In this document: piece by piece, positions 1 to 7,212 of the stretch | Position numbering within the stretch: the first letter of the stretch is position 1 | How the letters are laid out: each line of letters begins with the position of its first letter | Assembly: GCA_051005135.1 (NCBI GenBank) | Contig: JBPCJQ010000017.1 | Location: 1 to 19,655, forward strand | Length of the DNA stretch: 19,655 nucleotides | Direction: 5' to 3' | Source: DATAQC01 sp051005135 | GTDB taxonomy: Bacteria > Actinomycetota > Acidimicrobiia > Acidimicrobiales > AC-14 | Program-made: the position numbers and the translations under genes | Notes under the pieces: generated by a model | Seen by the model: the letters and a program-made list of their open reading frames with translations, nothing else | What the model was told of the DNA's origin: nothing | Databases searched by the model: none

Positions 1-243
1 GTGCCGGCCACCACGACGACCGTGCCGGCCACCCCCACCACGACGACCGTGCCGGCCACCACCACCACGACCGTGCCGGCCACCACGACGACCGTGCCGG
101 CCACCCCCACCACGACGACCGTGCCGGCCACCACCACGACGACCATGCCGGCCACCACCACGCCGACCGCGCCGGCCACCACCACGACGACCGTGCCGGC
201 CACCCCCACGACGACCGTGCCGGCCACCCCCACCACCACGACG
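1..243 (+). repeat. Degenerate tandem repeat encoding a Thr/Pro stalk
   Basis: About a dozen imperfect units built on gtgccggccaccacgacgac, with in-frame insertions of one or more ACC/ACG/CCC codons, run from base 1 to about 243. All length changes are multiples of three, so the frame is kept. Such arrays commonly vary in copy number between strains. Confidence 0.85.
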
Positions 244-444
244 GGTGCCGTCGGTACGTCTTCTGGTACAACTACCACGACGGCCGGTTTCGGGGCGGGA
301 GCCACCGCGGCGCTGGCTCGCACCGGGGGTCCTCTCGTCGCCACGGTGATGACCGGCTTGCTGGCGGTTCTTGTTGGTGGCGTGATGGTGCTGGCGGCGC
401 GCCGTCGCCCGGCCCCTGAGATCGACCGGAGCCCCGGTTTGTAG
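1..444 (+). CDS. C-terminal part of a sortase-anchored Thr/Pro-rich surface protein (5' end outside window)
   Basis: Only the last 147 codons are present; the reading frame is open at base 1, so the true start lies upstream. Residues 1-80 are a low-complexity stalk of PATTTT/PTTTTV-type units, a mucin-like wall-spanning or O-glycosylated region by analogy with other actinobacterial surface proteins. A sorting signal follows: LARTG (bases 313-327), a hydrophobic stretch of about 20 residues and an AARRRP basic tail. LARTG fits the LAXTG motif used by class E sortases of high-GC Gram-positives better than classical LPXTG. The functional domain is not in view, so adhesin or enzyme cannot be decided. 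A terminator at 517-538 separates it from the pilus operon, so operon membership is unlikely. Confidence 0.85.
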   Translation: MPATTTTVPATPTTTTVPATTTTTVPATTTTVPATPTTTTVPATTTTTMPATTTPTAPATTTTTVPATPTTTVPATPTTTTGAVGTSSGTTTTTAGFGAGATAALARTGGPLVATVMTGLLAVLVGGVMVLAARRRPAPEIDRSPGL

Positions 445-495
445 GACCTGAGACCGGGGCGTGCTGCCCAGCATCGCCTTGGTCCTCTAGCGCCC

Positions 496-510
496 GGCTC
501 ATGATGAGCC
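496..510. promoter_or_regulatory. Perfect 7-bp inverted repeat, possible operator
   Basis: GGCTCAT, one spacer base, then ATGAGCC, in the 232-bp gap between the surface-protein gene and the pilus operon. It is an exact palindrome and could be a dimeric regulator site or a short hairpin. It lies before the terminator at 517-538. No known operator family is recognised. Confidence 0.3.
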
Positions 511-516
511 GCGATG

Positions 517-538
517 GGGCCGAACGTCAATTCGGCCC
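517..538 (+). terminator. Rho-independent-like terminator after the surface-protein gene
   Basis: Perfect 8-bp stem GGGCCGAA / TTCGGCCC around a 6-base loop (525-530), followed by a pyrimidine-rich tail (TTGCGCCCTTTC). It lies 73 bp after the stop codon at 444 and before the putative promoter of the pilus operon. The T-run is weak, as is usual in high-GC actinobacteria. Confidence 0.6.
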
Positions 539-567
539 TTGCGCCCTTTCACGCCGTTTCATACTCT
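539..567 (+). promoter_or_regulatory. Candidate promoter of the Tad pilus operon
   Basis: TTGCGC (539-544), 17 bases, then TACTCT (562-567, TAnnnT type), a plausible housekeeping-sigma spacing in the only long gap before the operon. Transcription would begin near 574 and give a leader of roughly 100 nt before the start at 677. It overlaps the base of the preceding terminator tail. Weak consensus match, inference only. Confidence 0.3.
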
Positions 568-569
568 TG

Positions 570-597
570 GCGAGAGACCTCCCGGAGGGAGGTTCGC
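570..597 (+). other. Strong hairpin in the 5' leader of the pilus operon
   Basis: ACCTCCC (577-583) pairs with GGGAGGT (587-593) over a GGA loop. The stem is extended by GCGA (570-573) with TCGC (594-597) past a 3-base bulge (gag). The rest of the leader to 676 is purine-rich. I compared it by eye with glycine, c-di-GMP, ydaO and guanidine riboswitches and saw no match. Its position suggests leader control or mRNA protection. Confidence 0.4.
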
Positions 598-676
598 AAA
601 CAGAACGGGTGACAGGGCGAAAGGGCGACGGGCGTGGAAGGCGTGGTCACGGACGATTGGGCGGAAGGGATGGGCC

Positions 677-1429
677 ATGGTTGACCTCGGCTCGCTGGCG
701 CCGCCTGATGGTGCCAGCCCCAGCAACGGCCAAGGGCGGCGCCCCGGCCCTCGTCGGTTGCTCCGGCGCCAGGGCCTTCCCAACACCCGGGCCCTGGTGG
801 GAGGCCTCCTGGTGGCGGCCGCGGCCGTGGGCCTGTTCGCCGCCTACGCCGCGGTCCAAGGCGGGCCGCGCCACTCCTTCGTCGTCTCCCGCCACCCGCT
901 GGCGTCCGGCACCACCGTCTCCGCGGCCGACATCGAGTTGGCCCCGATGGACCTCCCGCCGGCCCTGGCCGCCCGCGCTTTCGGCCGGGTGTCCGAGGTG
1001 GTGGGCACCGTCGTGCTCTCGCCTCTGGGTCAGGGCGAGCTGGTCCAGCCCAGCGCCTTGGTCGCCGCCCGGGCTCGCAGCGGGGCTCGGACGCTGTCGT
1101 TCCCCGTCGAGCGCGGCCACCTCGGCCCGTTGAAGCAGGGCGAGCAGGTCGACGTGGTCGCCACCTACGGGAGCGGGGCCGAGGCCTTCACGACCGTCGT
1201 GGCGGCCCAGGCCCTGGTCGTCGACGTCGACCGGTCGAAGTCCTCGGTGGGCGACGACGCCTCACCGGTGATAACCGTGGCCGTCGACAACCCCGCCGAC
1301 GAGGTGGCCCTGGCCCACGCCGTGGCCCTTGGCAAGCTCACGGTGGTGGTGGCCACTGGCGCTCCGCCGGCCGCCGGCCCGCCGGCCACCTACCGCGACC
1401 AGTCTGTCCCGGCGGTCAAGGGGCCGTGA
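677..1429 (+). CDS. cpaB: SAF-domain pilus assembly protein (CpaB/RcpC-like)
   Basis: 250 residues. A basic N-terminus (about 1-37) is followed by one membrane segment (about 38-60) and then a SAF-type domain: SRHPLASGTTVSAADIEL, then VVGTVVLSPLGQGELV, and a second beta-rich part with LKQGEQVDVVATY. This order is that of Flp pilus assembly CpaB/RcpC proteins, which in Gram-negatives sit at the secretin; here, with no outer membrane, the role is presumably at the membrane or wall. I chose ATG 677 because AAGGGA lies 6 bases upstream and the TTG start at 539 would add 46 residues of no visible domain. Its stop overlaps the next start (TGATG), so the genes are translationally coupled. First gene of the tad operon. 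Confidence 0.8.
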   Translation: MVDLGSLAPPDGASPSNGQGRRPGPRRLLRRQGLPNTRALVGGLLVAAAAVGLFAAYAAVQGGPRHSFVVSRHPLASGTTVSAADIELAPMDLPPALAARAFGRVSEVVGTVVLSPLGQGELVQPSALVAARARSGARTLSFPVERGHLGPLKQGEQVDVVATYGSGAEAFTTVVAAQALVVDVDRSKSSVGDDASPVITVAVDNPADEVALAHAVALGKLTVVVATGAPPAAGPPATYRDQSVPAVKGP

Positions 1430-2784
1430 TGGCTACCGAGCGCTTTGTAGTGCTGGGACTGGCCCATGCCCGCTCGGCCTGGTTCCGCAACCTCGGCCAC
1501 TGGGCCACCTCGGGTGCGCTTCCCGCCGAGCTCGTCAAGTGCCTGTCGGCCGAGGAGGTACGTGCCCGGCTGGCCTCGGAGCGGCGGTTCTCGGCTCTGG
1601 TAGCCGACGCCGGCCTGCCGGCCGTAGACCGTGACCTGCTCGGCGTGGCCCGAGCTGCCGGGTGCGCCCCATTGGTGGTTGACGATGGGCGTACCCCGCG
1701 GGACTGGGTATCGCTGGGGGCGGCCGCCGTGCTCGAGCCCACGTTCGACCGCGACATCTTGCTCGCCGCGCTTGGTGCCCATGCCCACCCGATCGCCCGA
1801 GCCGAGGCCCGCAGCGCGGAGCTGGGCGATGGCCGCCCCCTGCCCCCTCCGTCGTGGAGGTGCCCGGTGGCGGCTATCACCGGCGCTGGAGGAACCGGTG
1901 TGTCCACTGCTGCCATCGCCTTGGCCCAGGCCCTGGGCGACGACGTGCGCCATGCCGGGCTGGTGTGCCTGGCCGACCTGCGCCTGCACGCCGAGCAGGC
2001 CATGTTGCACGACGCCCGCGACGTACTGCCGAGCATCCAGGAGCTGGTGGAGGCTCACCGCGCCGGAGAGCCGACCCCTGAGGATGTGCGTGCCCAGGCC
2101 TTCGCCGTCGTCGAGCGCAACTACCACCTGCTGCTGGGCCTGCGTTCGGCCCGTCATTGGGCGGCTCTGCGCCGTCAGGCCTTCGAGGCCACGTTCGACT
2201 CTCTGCAACGGGCCTACCGGGTGGTGGTGTGCGACACCGACCCCGATCTCGAGGGAGAGGACGACGGCGGGTCGATCGACGTGGAGGAGAGGCACGTCAT
2301 GGCCCGTACCGCCCTGGCCCGGGCCGACGTGGTCTTCGCCGTAGGCATGCCCTCGATGAAAGGCACGCACGCCCTGGTACGAGTCGTGGCCGATATGACC
2401 GCCTTCGGGGTTCAGCCTGAGCGCATCGTGCCCGTGTTCAACGGTGGGCCCCGCTCGCCCCGGGCGCGCGCCACGCTGGTCGGCGCGTTGGCCGAGCTTG
2501 TCGCTCCCGCCGTCAGGCGTGCCGAGCCGTCTTGCGGGCTAGCCACGCCGCTGTTCCTCCCCGAGCGCAAGGTCGACGGCGAGCTCCACGACGGCGCTCG
2601 CCTCCCGGCCGCCCTGGGCGCGCCGTTGGCTGGTGCCTTCGCCGCGGTCCTGGGTCGCCAGACCGCCGCTCGGTGGCCGACCGCCATCGAACCTGAGCGG
2701 GTGCGCCCCGGATCGCTCGGCCGGTGGGCCGACACCGACCTGGACATGGGCACCGGCGGTGAGCCCGAGGCAGCCAGCGGATGA
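1429..2784 (+). CDS. CpaE/TadZ/Ssd-like P-loop protein, Walker A lysine replaced
   Basis: About 451 residues. The N-terminal ~130 residues look like an atypical receiver-like domain (AALVADAGLPAV-type core, no clear phosphoacceptor). Then comes a MinD/ParA-type ATPase domain starting at the P-loop GAGGTGVST (residues about 152-160), a Walker B-like VVVCDTDPDL, and a MinD-like late part PERIVPVFNGGPRSPRA. The usual P-loop lysine is Val here. Loss of that lysine is familiar in CpaE/TadZ and in actinobacterial Ssd (septum site determining) proteins, where the protein is thought to localise the pilus machine. ATP hydrolysis is therefore doubtful. ATG 1429 overlaps the cpaB stop; GTG 1426 is an alternative. 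The stop overlaps the cpaF start by 4 bp. Confidence 0.8.
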   Translation: MATERFVVLGLAHARSAWFRNLGHWATSGALPAELVKCLSAEEVRARLASERRFSALVADAGLPAVDRDLLGVARAAGCAPLVVDDGRTPRDWVSLGAAAVLEPTFDRDILLAALGAHAHPIARAEARSAELGDGRPLPPPSWRCPVAAITGAGGTGVSTAAIALAQALGDDVRHAGLVCLADLRLHAEQAMLHDARDVLPSIQELVEAHRAGEPTPEDVRAQAFAVVERNYHLLLGLRSARHWAALRRQAFEATFDSLQRAYRVVVCDTDPDLEGEDDGGSIDVEERHVMARTALARADVVFAVGMPSMKGTHALVRVVADMTAFGVQPERIVPVFNGGPRSPRARATLVGALAELVAPAVRRAEPSCGLATPLFLPERKVDGELHDGARLPAALGAPLAGAFAAVLGRQTAARWPTAIEPERVRPGSLGRWADTDLDMGTGGEPEAASG

Positions 2785-4220
2785 GCACCCGGGAGCTGTC
2801 GCCGCTCCAGGAGATCGAGCGCCGCGTCCAGCGCAGGGCCAAGGACATCTCGCTCGACATGGCCGGCGCTGACGGGCGGGCCAAGTTGCGGGCCCTCATC
2901 GACGACGAGGTAGGCACCTGGTCGGGCGACTTCAAGCGGGGACTGCGGTCCTACGACCTGGCCGACCCCGAGCTGGTGGCCGAGCGGGCGTGGCGAAACC
3001 TTGCTGGGTACGGGCCCCTGGAGCCCCTACTGGGCGACGACGACGTTTGGGAGATCATGGTGAACGCCCCCGACGCCATCTTCGTCAAGCGTCACCACGG
3101 GCCCAGCAGCTACCACGACGAGGTCTTCAACGACGACGACCACGTCGTGCGCACGCTCACCAAGATCCTCGACGACGCCGCCGCCTCCCATCGCCGGCTC
3201 GACCCCGCCGAAGGGCTCCAGGACGCCCAGCTCGACACAGGAGCACGCCTGCACATCGTGCACGGCGACGTCGGACGCGACGGGCATGTCCTCGTCAACA
3301 TCCGCAAGTTCACCGGCGTGGCCTACCGCTCATTGGCCGAGCTGGTCGAGCACGACATGTTCGACCTCCGGGTCGCCGAGCTCCTCCGGGCCTGCGTCCG
3401 GGCCCGGCTGTCGATGGTCTTCTCGGGGGCGCCGGGGTCGGGCAAGACCACCATGTTGTCGTGCTGCGCGGCTGAGCTCGACCCAAGCCTGCGGGTGGTC
3501 ATCGCTGAGGAGGTGTTCGAGGCCGACCTGCCATTGCCCAACGTCGCCTCCATGCAGACCAGGCCGGGTCGCCCGGATCGCAAGGAGGTCGACCTCCGAC
3601 GCCTGGTGGCCGGCTTCCTGCGCATGGCGCCCGATATCGCGGTGGTGGGCGAGGTCCGCGACCGTGAGGCGCTGCCGCTGCTGTTGACCCTGTCGTCGGG
3701 CGTCAAGGGCTTCACCACCATCCACGCCGGGTCGGCCCGCCAAGCCCTCACCCGCCTGCGCTTCATCTGCCAGCTGGCCGACACTCCGAACGAGCTGTCC
3801 ATGTCCGCCCTGAGCTCGCTCGTGAGCGAGGCCGTCGACATCGTCGTGCACTGCGCCCGCCTAGGGGGCAAGGTGCGAGTCAGCGAGGTGATCGCGGTAG
3901 AGGAGCTGCAGACCGGGAGCGACGGCACCCAGTTCACTGTCACCGAGCTGTTCCAGCGCCCGCGCTGGGACGAGCCCCTTGCCTGGACGGGCAACGTGCC
4001 GGTGCGGGCCGCCCGGTTCCTCGAAGAAGCCGGCTACGACGTGCGCGCCCTCCTTGACCCCCGGGCCGACGGCGCGGTGGCGCCACACCGTGTCTCTAGG
4101 GCCGACGGGCCCGGCCGTGTCTCTAGGGCCGACGGGCCCGGCCGTGTCTCCGGGGCCGACGGGTCCCGTGTCCCCGCTACCCGGCGGCGGCCCCGACGAG
4201 CGGCGGGCGCAGATTCATGA
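2781..4220 (+). CDS. cpaF: Tad pilus assembly ATPase CpaF/TadA (VirB11/GspE family)
   Basis: 479 residues. Cytoplasmic motor ATPase of the Tad secretion/pilus system. Landmarks: YGPLEPLL-DDDVWEIMVN (N-terminal domain), VNIRKFTG, Walker A GAPGSGKTTM (about 216-225), the acidic box VIAEEVFE, Walker B-like DIAVVGEVRDREALPLL (about 284-300) and the His box GFTTIHAGSARQALTRL (about 309-325). All catalytic motifs are intact. The last ~45 residues are unusual: a 27-bp minisatellite encodes VSRADGPGR units, then an Arg/Ala-rich end, probably disordered. The ATG overlaps the previous stop (ATGA) and its own stop overlaps the tadB start, so it is inside a coupled operon. Confidence 0.95.
   Translation: MSTRELSPLQEIERRVQRRAKDISLDMAGADGRAKLRALIDDEVGTWSGDFKRGLRSYDLADPELVAERAWRNLAGYGPLEPLLGDDDVWEIMVNAPDAIFVKRHHGPSSYHDEVFNDDDHVVRTLTKILDDAAASHRRLDPAEGLQDAQLDTGARLHIVHGDVGRDGHVLVNIRKFTGVAYRSLAELVEHDMFDLRVAELLRACVRARLSMVFSGAPGSGKTTMLSCCAAELDPSLRVVIAEEVFEADLPLPNVASMQTRPGRPDRKEVDLRRLVAGFLRMAPDIAVVGEVRDREALPLLLTLSSGVKGFTTIHAGSARQALTRLRFICQLADTPNELSMSALSSLVSEAVDIVVHCARLGGKVRVSEVIAVEELQTGSDGTQFTVTELFQRPRWDEPLAWTGNVPVRAARFLEEAGYDVRALLDPRADGAVAPHRVSRADGPGRVSRADGPGRVSGADGSRVPATRRRPRRAAGADS
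4088..4172 (+). repeat. 27-bp minisatellite in the cpaF tail
   Basis: Two identical 27-bp units (4088-4114 and 4115-4141), a third diverged unit from 4142, and a partial fourth beginning at 4166 (ccgtgtc). The period is a multiple of three and encodes VSRADGPGR, so unit gain or loss keeps cpaF in frame. Exact identity of the first two units suggests recent expansion. Confidence 0.9.
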
Positions 4221-5104
4221 GCGGCTTCCTGATAGCTCTGGCCGGTGGCTCCGGCTTGTACCTGCTGTACACCGCCGTGGTCCTCGGCTGGCGGGGCCTG
4301 GGGCCAGGGGTGAATGGAGAGGCAACGTCCGCATCGAAGCGTCTGGCGGCCCAGCAATGGCTCACCCAGGCGGGCCTCGACGACGTACGGATCACCGAGT
4401 TCGCCGGCGTCATGGGCCTGCTCTTCGTGGCCGGGGCGGCCCTGGCCTTTGCCCTCTTCGGTGGCCCCGTGCCCGCCCTCGTCGTCGGCGGCTTCGCCGC
4501 TACTTACCCGGTGGCGTCATACCGTGCCCGACGCCAACGAGCCCGGCGTCAGGCCGGCGGGGCTTGGCCCCGCATGATCGAGGAGATCGCCCTTCTGAGC
4601 GGGTCGTTGGGCCGCTCGGTCCCCCAGGCGCTGTTCGAGGTAGGAGAGGCGGCACCAGAGGTGATGCGCCCTGCTTTCGCCGCCGCCCATAGGGAGTGGC
4701 TCATCTCCACCGACTTCGCCCGCAGCGTGGCCGTGCTCAAGGAACGCCTGGCCGACGCCACCGCCGATGCAACCGTCGAGACGCTGCTGGTGGCTCACGA
4801 GATGGGCGGCACCGACCTCGACCGCAGGTTGGCCGCCCTCGTCGAGGACCGCATAGCCCACCTCCAGGGTCGCAAGGACGCCGAGGCCAAGCAGGCGGGG
4901 GTGCGCTTCGCCCGCAGGTTCGTGCTGTTCGTGCCTCTGGGCATGGCCCTCACCGGACTCTCCATCGGCAACGGCCGCCAGGCCTACCGGTCGACCGCCG
5001 GCCAGGTGGGCGTGGTCGTCGCCCTGGCCATGGTCATCGCCTGCTGGGTGTGGTCGGGACGCATCATGGCCCTGCCCGAGGAGGAGCGGGTGTTCGTGAG
5101 ATGA
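4217..5104 (+). CDS. tadB: Tad pilus platform protein TadB (T2SSF domain)
   Basis: 295 residues. An inner-membrane platform partner of CpaF. A hydrophobic N-terminus (about 4-24), two close membrane segments (about 57-97), a cytoplasmic T2SSF-like helical domain (PRMIEEIALLSGSLGRSVPQ... LLVAHEMGGTDLDRRLAALVEDR) and two C-terminal segments (about 235-250 and 260-281) follow the normal TadB layout and length. The start ATG overlaps the cpaF stop by 4 bp; its own stop overlaps the tadC ATG by 4 bp. No oddities seen. Confidence 0.88.
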   Translation: MSGFLIALAGGSGLYLLYTAVVLGWRGLGPGVNGEATSASKRLAAQQWLTQAGLDDVRITEFAGVMGLLFVAGAALAFALFGGPVPALVVGGFAATYPVASYRARRQRARRQAGGAWPRMIEEIALLSGSLGRSVPQALFEVGEAAPEVMRPAFAAAHREWLISTDFARSVAVLKERLADATADATVETLLVAHEMGGTDLDRRLAALVEDRIAHLQGRKDAEAKQAGVRFARRFVLFVPLGMALTGLSIGNGRQAYRSTAGQVGVVVALAMVIACWVWSGRIMALPEEERVFVR

Positions 5105-6003
5105 GGTTGGCGATCGCCTCCGGCTTGGCCCTGTGGACCGGTGTCACCCTCCTGGCCTCCCAGACGCGTTGGTTCGCCCGACCCTCGCTGGTCGAGCGCC
5201 TGCGCCCCTATGGCCCGGGGGGCATGGCGCCCCGCTCGGATGGGGCCCGGTCGGTGGAATCGTTCCGCGAGGTGTTAGGCCCGTTGTGCCGGGTGTCGGG
5301 TGAGCGCCTGGCCCGCGCCCTGGGGGTAAGCGAGGATCTCGCTAGCCGGCTCGAGCGCGTTCATTCGCCGCTCGACGTCACCGCCTTCCGTGTGCGCCAG
5401 CTGGGTTGGAGCGGCGCCGGCTTCGCCATCGGATGCCTGCTGACGGTCGCCCTGCGGCCACCGGCGTTCGCCGGCCTCCTGTTCATCTTCGGTGGCGCGG
5501 GGCTGGGCTTCCTCGTACCCGAGCACCAGGTGGCCAAGGCGTCGGACGCGTGGAAGCGGCGGCTGTTCCTCGAGCTCCCGGTGCTCTGCGAACAGCTGGC
5601 CATGCTGGTTTCCGCCGGGTTCTCCCTGGGGTCGGCGTTGAACCGTCTGGCCGAGCGGGGCCGGGGCCACGCCGCGCGCGACCTGGCCCGGGTGTGCGGA
5701 CGTGTCCGCCAGGGCCTCTCGGAGATCGAGGCCCTGCGGGAGTGGGCGGAGGTGGCCGACGTGGAGGCCCTCGACCGCCTCATCCCCATCCTCGCCCTCA
5801 ACCAGGAGGCGAGCGACCTGGGTCGGCTGATCTCCGAGGAGGCGCGCTCGGTACGCCGCGACGTCCAGCGGGAGCTGGTGGAGACAGCCGAGCGGAGGGG
5901 CCAGCAGGTGTGGGTGCCGGTGACCGTGGCCGCCCTCCTGCCCGGCGTGGTCTTCCTGGCCATCCCGTTCATGGCCGCCCTCGACCTCTTCTCCGGATCG
6001 TGA
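5101..6003 (+). CDS. tadC: Tad pilus platform protein TadC (T2SSF domain)
   Basis: 300 residues, the second platform protein. An N-terminal membrane segment (about 2-20), a cytoplasmic stretch, a hydrophobic pair (about 103-140) and a T2SSF domain (LFLELPVLCEQLAMLVSAGFSLGSALNRLAERG ... LILNQEASDLGRLI-type core) end in a final membrane segment (VPVTVAALLPGVVFLAIPF). The frame is open further upstream, but ATG 5101 overlaps the tadB stop (ATGA) and gives the normal family length, so the longer version is rejected. It probably forms a heteromeric platform with TadB. Confidence 0.88.
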   Translation: MRLAIASGLALWTGVTLLASQTRWFARPSLVERLRPYGPGGMAPRSDGARSVESFREVLGPLCRVSGERLARALGVSEDLASRLERVHSPLDVTAFRVRQLGWSGAGFAIGCLLTVALRPPAFAGLLFIFGGAGLGFLVPEHQVAKASDAWKRRLFLELPVLCEQLAMLVSAGFSLGSALNRLAERGRGHAARDLARVCGRVRQGLSEIEALREWAEVADVEALDRLIPILALNQEASDLGRLISEEARSVRRDVQRELVETAERRGQQVWVPVTVAALLPGVVFLAIPFMAALDLFSGS

Positions 6004-6025
6004 CGACAAGAAGGGAGCACCAACC

Positions 6026-6235
6026 GTGAACGAAAGACTGCTGCGGGCCTACGTGGGCCTCAAGACCCTCACCACCGGGCTGGTGAAGGACGAGACCGGT
6101 GAGGGGGTGATATCCACCGCCATCGCCGTGCTCATCATGGCCGCCCTGGGGGCGCTAATGTGGGTCGGGTTCCAGGCCATCTGGGGCAACGCGTCGACCC
6201 ACACCAACGACCAGATCAACAAGATCGGCGGCTAG
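6026..6235 (+). CDS. Small Flp-type pilin
   Basis: 69 residues with a 30-residue polar leader, then GEGVISTAIAVLIMAALGALMWVGFQAIW, one hydrophobic helix typical of Flp/class IVb pilins, and a short polar C-terminus. GTG 6026 is chosen because AAGGGAG (6011-6017) sits 8 bases before it. The likely prepilin cleavage is after a Gly of the TGEG stretch, but the usual Glu at +5 of the mature pilin is not evident, so the processing site is uncertain. Size and position directly after tadC make it the best candidate for the major pilus subunit. No prepilin peptidase gene is in the window. Confidence 0.75.
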   Translation: MNERLLRAYVGLKTLTTGLVKDETGEGVISTAIAVLIMAALGALMWVGFQAIWGNASTHTNDQINKIGG

Positions 6236-6246
6236 AGCTGTCACCT

Positions 6247-6726
6247 GTGGCGGGCACCCGGGTCCTTCGGACCGCGCCCCCCACTGCGGGCGGGGACCCC
6301 AACCCCGCCGCCCCTTCATCACTCGTGCCGAGGCACACGGCCGCTGTTGGCGACGAGCGGGGCAGCGGGCCTCTGTCGGCTTGGTTCGGGTTGTCGGTCT
6401 TCCTGGTCCTCCTACTGTTCGCGGTCCAGGTTCTCTTCAACCTCTATGCCACCTCGGTGGTGACCTCGGTGTCCTATGACGCCGCCCGACGGGTGGCTAC
6501 CGCCTCTGGGGACCCGGGGACGGCGGCCACCGCCGAGGCCGATGCCCGCCAGTCGCTGGGCAGGTACGCGTCGCGAGTGAGCTTTCAATGGGCGATCGAC
6601 GCCGACACCGTCGTCCTCCGGGTGCGGGCCAACAACCCGAGCATCCTCCTGCCCGCCGTTGCCGGCCCGGTGGCCTTCGGTGACATCGACCGCACCGTGC
6701 GGGTGCGGGTGGAGCGCTTCCGTTGA
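6247..6726 (+). CDS. TadE-like pseudopilin
   Basis: 159 residues from GTG 6247. The N-terminal ~42 residues are Pro/Ala-rich and partly encoded by a GC-rich hairpin repeat; then comes DERGSGPLSAW and one hydrophobic helix (FGLSVFLVLLLFAVQVLFNLYA), then SYDAARRVATASG and a beta-rich extracytoplasmic end. This is the TadE/TadG pseudopilin plan. Neither start has a good ribosome site: GTG 6325 would give 133 residues and leave 6236-6324 as an untranslated spacer with two hairpins. I keep 6247 because it lies 11 bases after the pilin stop. The stop overlaps the next start (TTGA). Confidence 0.65.
   Translation: MAGTRVLRTAPPTAGGDPNPAAPSSLVPRHTAAVGDERGSGPLSAWFGLSVFLVLLLFAVQVLFNLYATSVVTSVSYDAARRVATASGDPGTAATAEADARQSLGRYASRVSFQWAIDADTVVLRVRANNPSILLPAVAGPVAFGDIDRTVRVRVERFR
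6261..6309 (+). repeat. Paired GC-rich hairpins between pilin and tadE (copy C of a repeat family)
   Basis: First hairpin GGTCC-TTC-GGACC (6261-6273); second GGCGGGG (6289-6295) with CCCCGCC (6303-6309). Bases 6287-6309 match 7251-7272 in tadG except for one inserted base, so this is a partial copy of the element seen there. If tadE starts at 6325 it would be an intercistronic structure that could raise pilin mRNA level over downstream genes. Confidence 0.65.
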
Positions 6727-7205
6727 GAGGCCCCGGGCTGTGGCGGCGGCTGCGGCGCGACGAGTCGGGCCAGGTCGCGGGCATCGAAGCCGTTCCCTTC
6801 GGGCTCCTCGTCTTCGTGGTAGCCGTGCTGCTGGTCAGCAACGCCTGGGCCGTGGTCGATGCCAAGATGACGGTGGCGTCCGCAGCCCGGGAGGCCACCC
6901 GGGCCTACGTCGAGGCGCCCGCCGCCACCGACGCCCTGAGGCTGGCCCGGGCGGCAGCCGACGAGGTGTCCCGTGGCGGAGGGCGAGACCCCGGACGGCT
7001 GAGGCTCACACCACTGACCGCCGGGTTCAACCGTTGCCAGCGCGTCACGTTCGCGGCGTCCTACCCGGTGCCGGCGATCACGCTGCCCTGGATCGGTGGG
7101 TTCGGGCACGGGTTCACCGCCACCGCCCGTCATTCCGAGGTCGTCGACCCGCTTCGCACCGGTGTCCCCGCCTCGGGGCCACGGTGTGACGTGGTCGCAT
7201 CCTGA
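6723..7205 (+). CDS. TadE-like pseudopilin
   Basis: 160 residues. A short basic leader (MRGPGLWRRLRRDESGQ), then a hydrophobic helix beginning VAGIEAVPFGLLVFVVAVLLV, with the Glu that TadE proteins carry early in the mature helix, then AKMTVASAAREATRAYVEA and an extracytoplasmic domain with two Cys residues (FNRCQR and GPRCDV) that could pair. TTG 6723 overlaps the previous stop and has GGTGGAG (6708-6714) 8 bases upstream, which supports this rare start. Together with its two neighbours it gives the cluster three pseudopilins beside one Flp-like pilin. Confidence 0.72.
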   Translation: MRGPGLWRRLRRDESGQVAGIEAVPFGLLVFVVAVLLVSNAWAVVDAKMTVASAAREATRAYVEAPAATDALRLARAAADEVSRGGGRDPGRLRLTPLTAGFNRCQRVTFAASYPVPAITLPWIGGFGHGFTATARHSEVVDPLRTGVPASGPRCDVVAS

Positions 7206-7212
7206 GGCGACG

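Noticed and set aside
1..243. CRISPR array
   Set aside because: The repeats have no spacers, vary in length by codons and are in frame with a sorting signal; they code for a Thr/Pro stalk.
445..676. Riboswitch before the Tad operon (c-di-GMP, glycine, guanidine or ydaO type)
   Set aside because: A GAAA-containing purine stretch and hairpin are present, but the conserved core bases of these families are not found by eye.
4696..5100. Upstream extension of tadC to 435 residues
   Set aside because: It overlaps the conserved end of tadB; ATG 5101 with a 4-bp overlap gives the standard size.
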